DNA of 64,000 bases, taken from assembly GCF_006442315.1 (NCBI RefSeq), contig NZ_VFVY01000001.1, positions 186,001-250,000 on the forward strand, given 5' to 3'. Position numbers and translations under genes: made by a program. Origin of the DNA: Mesorhizobium sp. B2-3-4 (GTDB lineage Bacteria; Pseudomonadota; Alphaproteobacteria; Rhizobiales; Rhizobiaceae). The stretch's first letter is position 1. Every line of letters begins with the position of its first letter. The notes below the pieces were generated by a model. The model searched no databases and was not told where the DNA came from. It was given only the letters and a program-made list of their open reading frames with translations. Shown here piece by piece: positions 61,206 to 64,000 of the stretch.

Positions 61206-63872
61206 ATGAGTGGCGTGAACGAGATCCGGTCGACATTCCTCGACTATTTCCGCAGGGAAGGCCACGAGGTCGTGGCCTCGAGCCCGCTCGTGCCGCGCAA
61301 CGATCCGACCTTGATGTTCACCAATGCCGGCATGGTGCAGTTCAAGAACGTCTTCACCGGGCTTGAGAAGCGGTCCTATTCGCGCGCCACCACTGCTCAG
61401 AAGAGCGTGCGCGCCGGCGGGAAGCACAACGACCTCGACAATGTCGGCTACACCGCACGCCATCTGACCTTCTTCGAGATGCTCGGCAATTTTTCGTTCG
61501 GCGACTATTTCAAGGAACGCGCGATCGAGCTTGCCTGGAACCTGATCACCCGCGAGTTCGGGCTGAAAAAGGACAAGCTGCTGGTCACCGTCTATCACAC
61601 CGATGACGAAGCGGCCGGCTACTGGAAGAAGATCGCCGGTTTCTCCGATGATCGCATCATACGCATCGCGACCTCGGACAATTTCTGGGCGATGGGCGAT
61701 ACCGGTCCCTGCGGCCCTTGCTCGGAAATCTTCATCGACCGTGGCGAGCACATCTGGGGCGGTCCTCCCGGCAGCCCGGAAGAGGATGGCGACCGCTTCC
61801 TCGAATTCTGGAACCTGGTGTTCATGCAGTATGAACAGGTGACGAAGGAGGAGCGAATCGACTTGCCGCGCCCGTCAATCGACACCGGCATGGGGCTGGA
61901 ACGGATGGCGTCCATTCTGCAGGGAGTGGAGAGCGTCTTCGAGACCGACCTGTTCCGCCATTTGATCGATGCGGCGTCTTCCGCGCTGGGCCGCGCGCCG
62001 GATGCGGAAACAGTGGCATCCTACCGCGTCATTGCCGATCACCTGCGCTCCTCCTCCTTCCTGGTTGCCGACGGCGTGCTGCCGTCGAGCGAGGGCCGCG
62101 GCTATGTGCTGCGACGCATCATGCGCCGCGCCATGCGCCACGCGCAGTTGCTCGGCGCGAACGAGCCGCTGATGTGGAAGCTGGTGCCGGCGCTGGTGCG
62201 CGAGATGGGCCAGGCCTATCCCGAACTGCTGCGCGGCGAGCAGTTGATATCAGAGACCCTGAAGCTCGAGGAGACGCGCTTCCGCAAGACGCTGGTGCGC
62301 GGCCTCGGCCTGCTTTCGGAGGCAACGGAGACGCTGCACGCGGGCGACATGCTGGACGGCGAGACCGCCTTCAAGCTCTACGACACCTATGGCTTCCCGC
62401 TCGACCTGACGCAGGACGCGCTGCGCGAGCGCAACATCTCGGTCGATCTTGCTGGCTTCACCAATGCAATGGAGCAGCAGAAGGCCGAGGCGCGCAAGCA
62501 CTGGGCTGGGTCCGGCGAGGCCGCCACCGAGACGGTATGGTTCTCCGTGCGCGAAAAGACCGGCGCCACTGAATTCCTCGGCTACGAGACTGAAGCGGCG
62601 GAAGGCCTCATCCAAACGCTGGTCAAGGACGGCAAGACCGTCGACAGCGCCGGCAAGGGCGACGCGGTCGCGGTGGTCGTCAACCAGACGCCGTTCTATG
62701 GCGAGTCCGGCGGCCAGATGGGCGATACAGGCGTCATCTCGGGCGAAGGCTTCTCGATCGAGATTTCAGATACGCAGAAGAAGGCCGACGGGCTGTTCGT
62801 GCATCTGGGCAAAGTGGCGAGCGGCACGGTCAAGACGGGCGCCGCAGTCGAGCTCAAGGTCGATCATAACAGGCGCACCAGACTGCGGGCGAACCACTCC
62901 GCCACGCATCTGATCCACGAGGCGCTGCGCGAGGTGCTGGGCACCCATGTCGCGCAGAAAGGCTCGCTGGTCGCGCCCGAGCGTCTGCGCTTCGATATCT
63001 CGCACAACAAGCCGATTTCGGCGGAAGAGCTCGAGGAGGTCGAGCGCATGGCGAACGAGATCGTCGTCCAGAACAGCCCGGTGACGACGCGCCTGATGTC
63101 GGTCGACGATGCCATCGCCGAGGGCGCCATGGCCCTGTTCGGCGAGAAGTATGGCGACGAGGTGCGTGTCGTGTCGATGGGCACGGGCCTGCATGGCGCC
63201 AAGGCTAACCGGCCTTACTCGGTCGAACTCTGCGGCGGCACCCATGTCCGGGCGACCGGCGATATCGGCCTGGTCCGCGTCGTGTCCGACAGCGCGGTCG
63301 CCGCTGGCGTGCGCCGTATCGAGGCGCTGACCGGCGAAGCCGCACGCAAATATCTCGACGAACAGGACAGGCGACTGAAGGCGGCGGCAGCCGTGCTGAA
63401 AATCTCGCCCGCCGACGTGCCGGCGCGTGTCGAGGCTTTGCTCGAAGAGCGCAAGAAGCTCGAAAAGGATCTGAGCGAGGCACGCAAGAAGCTTGCGCTG
63501 GGCGGCGGCTCGGCAGCGGGTGCCGCGTCGGAGAATGAGACGGTCGCGGGCGTCGGCTTCCTCGGCAAGTCGGTTTCCGGCGTCTCGCCCAAGGATCTGA
63601 AGCCGCTGGCAGACGCCGGCAAGACCTCGCTTGGTTCCGGCGTCGTCGTTTTCGTGGGCGCCGGCGAGGACAACAAGGCGAGCGTCGTCGTCGCCGTCAC
63701 CGACGACCTGGTCGGCCGCTTCAGCGCTGTGGACCTGGTGCGCGTCGCCTCCGCCGCCTTGGGCGGGCAGGGCGGTGGCGGGCGGCCTGACATGGCCCAG
63801 GCCGGTGGCCCCGATGCCTCGAAGGCCAACGACGCGATCGCGGCTGTGAAGGCGGCACTCGAAGCCGCCTGA
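61206..63872 (+). CDS. alaS: Alanyl-tRNA synthetase
   Basis: The 888-residue class II enzyme has the usual layout: [36 protein letters not shown], the aminoacylation core, then the editing domain with [12 protein letters not shown] (His-x3-His) and [15 protein letters not shown] (Cys-x3-His), and a C-Ala domain with a coiled coil. It charges tRNA-Ala and clears mischarged serine. ATG 61206 gives the family length. The end abuts the next gene start by ten bases. Confidence 0.97.
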   Translation: MSGVNEIRSTFLDYFRREGHEVVASSPLVPRNDPTLMFTNAGMVQFKNVFTGLEKRSYSRATTAQKSVRAGGKHNDLDNVGYTARHLTFFEMLGNFSFGDYFKERAIELAWNLITREFGLKKDKLLVTVYHTDDEAAGYWKKIAGFSDDRIIRIATSDNFWAMGDTGPCGPCSEIFIDRGEHIWGGPPGSPEEDGDRFLEFWNLVFMQYEQVTKEERIDLPRPSIDTGMGLERMASILQGVESVFETDLFRHLIDAASSALGRAPDAETVASYRVIADHLRSSSFLVADGVLPSSEGRGYVLRRIMRRAMRHAQLLGANEPLMWKLVPALVREMGQAYPELLRGEQLISETLKLEETRFRKTLVRGLGLLSEATETLHAGDMLDGETAFKLYDTYGFPLDLTQDALRERNISVDLAGFTNAMEQQKAEARKHWAGSGEAATETVWFSVREKTGATEFLGYETEAAEGLIQTLVKDGKTVDSAGKGDAVAVVVNQTPFYGESGGQMGDTGVISGEGFSIEISDTQKKADGLFVHLGKVASGTVKTGAAVELKVDHNRRTRLRANHSATHLIHEALREVLGTHVAQKGSLVAPERLRFDISHNKPISAEELEEVERMANEIVVQNSPVTTRLMSVDDAIAEGAMALFGEKYGDEVRVVSMGTGLHGAKANRPYSVELCGGTHVRATGDIGLVRVVSDSAVAAGVRRIEALTGEAARKYLDEQDRRLKAAAAVLKISPADVPARVEALLEERKKLEKDLSEARKKLALGGGSAAGAASENETVAGVGFLGKSVSGVSPKDLKPLADAGKTSLGSGVVVFVGAGEDNKASVVVAVTDDLVGRFSAVDLVRVASAALGGQGGGGRPDMAQAGGPDASKANDAIAAVKAALEAA

Positions 63873-63882
63873 AAGCCGCGAC

Positions 63883-64000
63883 ATGAAAATTCTCGTCCTC
63901 GGCGGCTATGGTTTGATCGGGGACGCCATCATTGGCCGTTTGCTTCGCGACGGCCATCTGGTGACCGGCCTCGGCCGCGATGTCGGGGAGGCCGGGCGGC
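63883..64000 (+). CDS. NAD(P)-binding epimerase/reductase-like protein, partial
   Basis: ATG 63883 opens a frame that runs off the right edge with MKILVLGGYGLIGDAIIG, the GxxGxxG start of an extended SDR, then RLLRDGHLVTGLGRDV. It is likely a nucleotide-sugar epimerase or a related NAD-dependent enzyme. Only 39 codons are visible, so nothing more can be assigned. It follows alaS closely and may share its transcript. Confidence 0.7.
   Translation, partial: MKILVLGGYGLIGDAIIGRLLRDGHLVTGLGRDVGEAGR

Overview
The window looks like an alphaproteobacterial, most likely Mesorhizobium-type (Rhizobiales), chromosome. Grounds are high GC, the sufBCDS-sufT-sufA cluster, psuG/psuK-recA-alaS, a GAAC-type SOS box before recA, and rhizobial palindromic intergenic repeats. 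Identification is from family recognition only; no database search was possible.

Positions 1 to about 21,580 are the integrase-proximal part of a temperate prophage (or phage-like integrative element) inserted at the 3' end of tRNA-Asp(GTC). The left end and the structural genes lie outside the window. A leftward early operon (11,910 to 1) starts with a Cro-like gene. It carries a CII-like regulator, ParB-like proteins, a free-standing CtrA-type DNA-binding domain, a ParB/MT-A70 fusion, a Dam-type and a second DNA methyltransferase, small hypotheticals, two HNH endonucleases, a replication initiator and a NusG-like factor. Nearly every junction is a 4-base ATGA overlap. A CI/LexA-type repressor is divergent from it, with candidate operators of the form TCAACA-N7-TGTTGA both beside it and before the rightward operon at 13.1 kb.

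The rightward operon (13,173 to 21,533) has almost no gaps. It runs through small membrane and HTH proteins, DUF5131, DUF4031 and ASCH proteins into a complete diversity-generating retroelement (DGR), then an excisionase-like gene and the integrase. The DGR has two paralogous variable proteins (16,401-17,330 and 17,383-18,300), each ending in a 120-bp variable repeat followed by a 9-bp GAAA-tetraloop hairpin; an avd gene; one template repeat (18,732-18,851); and a reverse transcriptase with YMDD and the DGR-type GxxxSQ motif. All 22 template/variable differences (12 in VR1, 10 in VR2) fall on template adenines, the signature of adenine-specific mutagenic homing. This is the main discovery of the window. 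The operon layout suggests that diversification and excision are controlled by the prophage repressor.

From 21.87 kb rightward the genes are ordinary host chromosome: tRNA-Val; a lipoprotein; a ROK-regulated sugar ABC transporter with an SDR; an M24/M20 hydrolase pair resembling ectoine-type catabolism; a FAD-oxidase/FadR/VOC/NMT1-type ABC operon; an M23 peptidase; a sterol desaturase coupled to a BioF2-type acetyltransferase; a Bcp peroxiredoxin; a 1,124-residue AsmA/DUF3971-like envelope protein; tyrS; a PMT-type glycosyltransferase; a PAP2 phosphatase; an alpha/beta hydrolase; the Fe-S (suf) cluster with two cysteine desulfurases; GFA and TfoX-N proteins; psuG/psuK; recA; alaS; and the start of a nucleotide-sugar epimerase-like gene.
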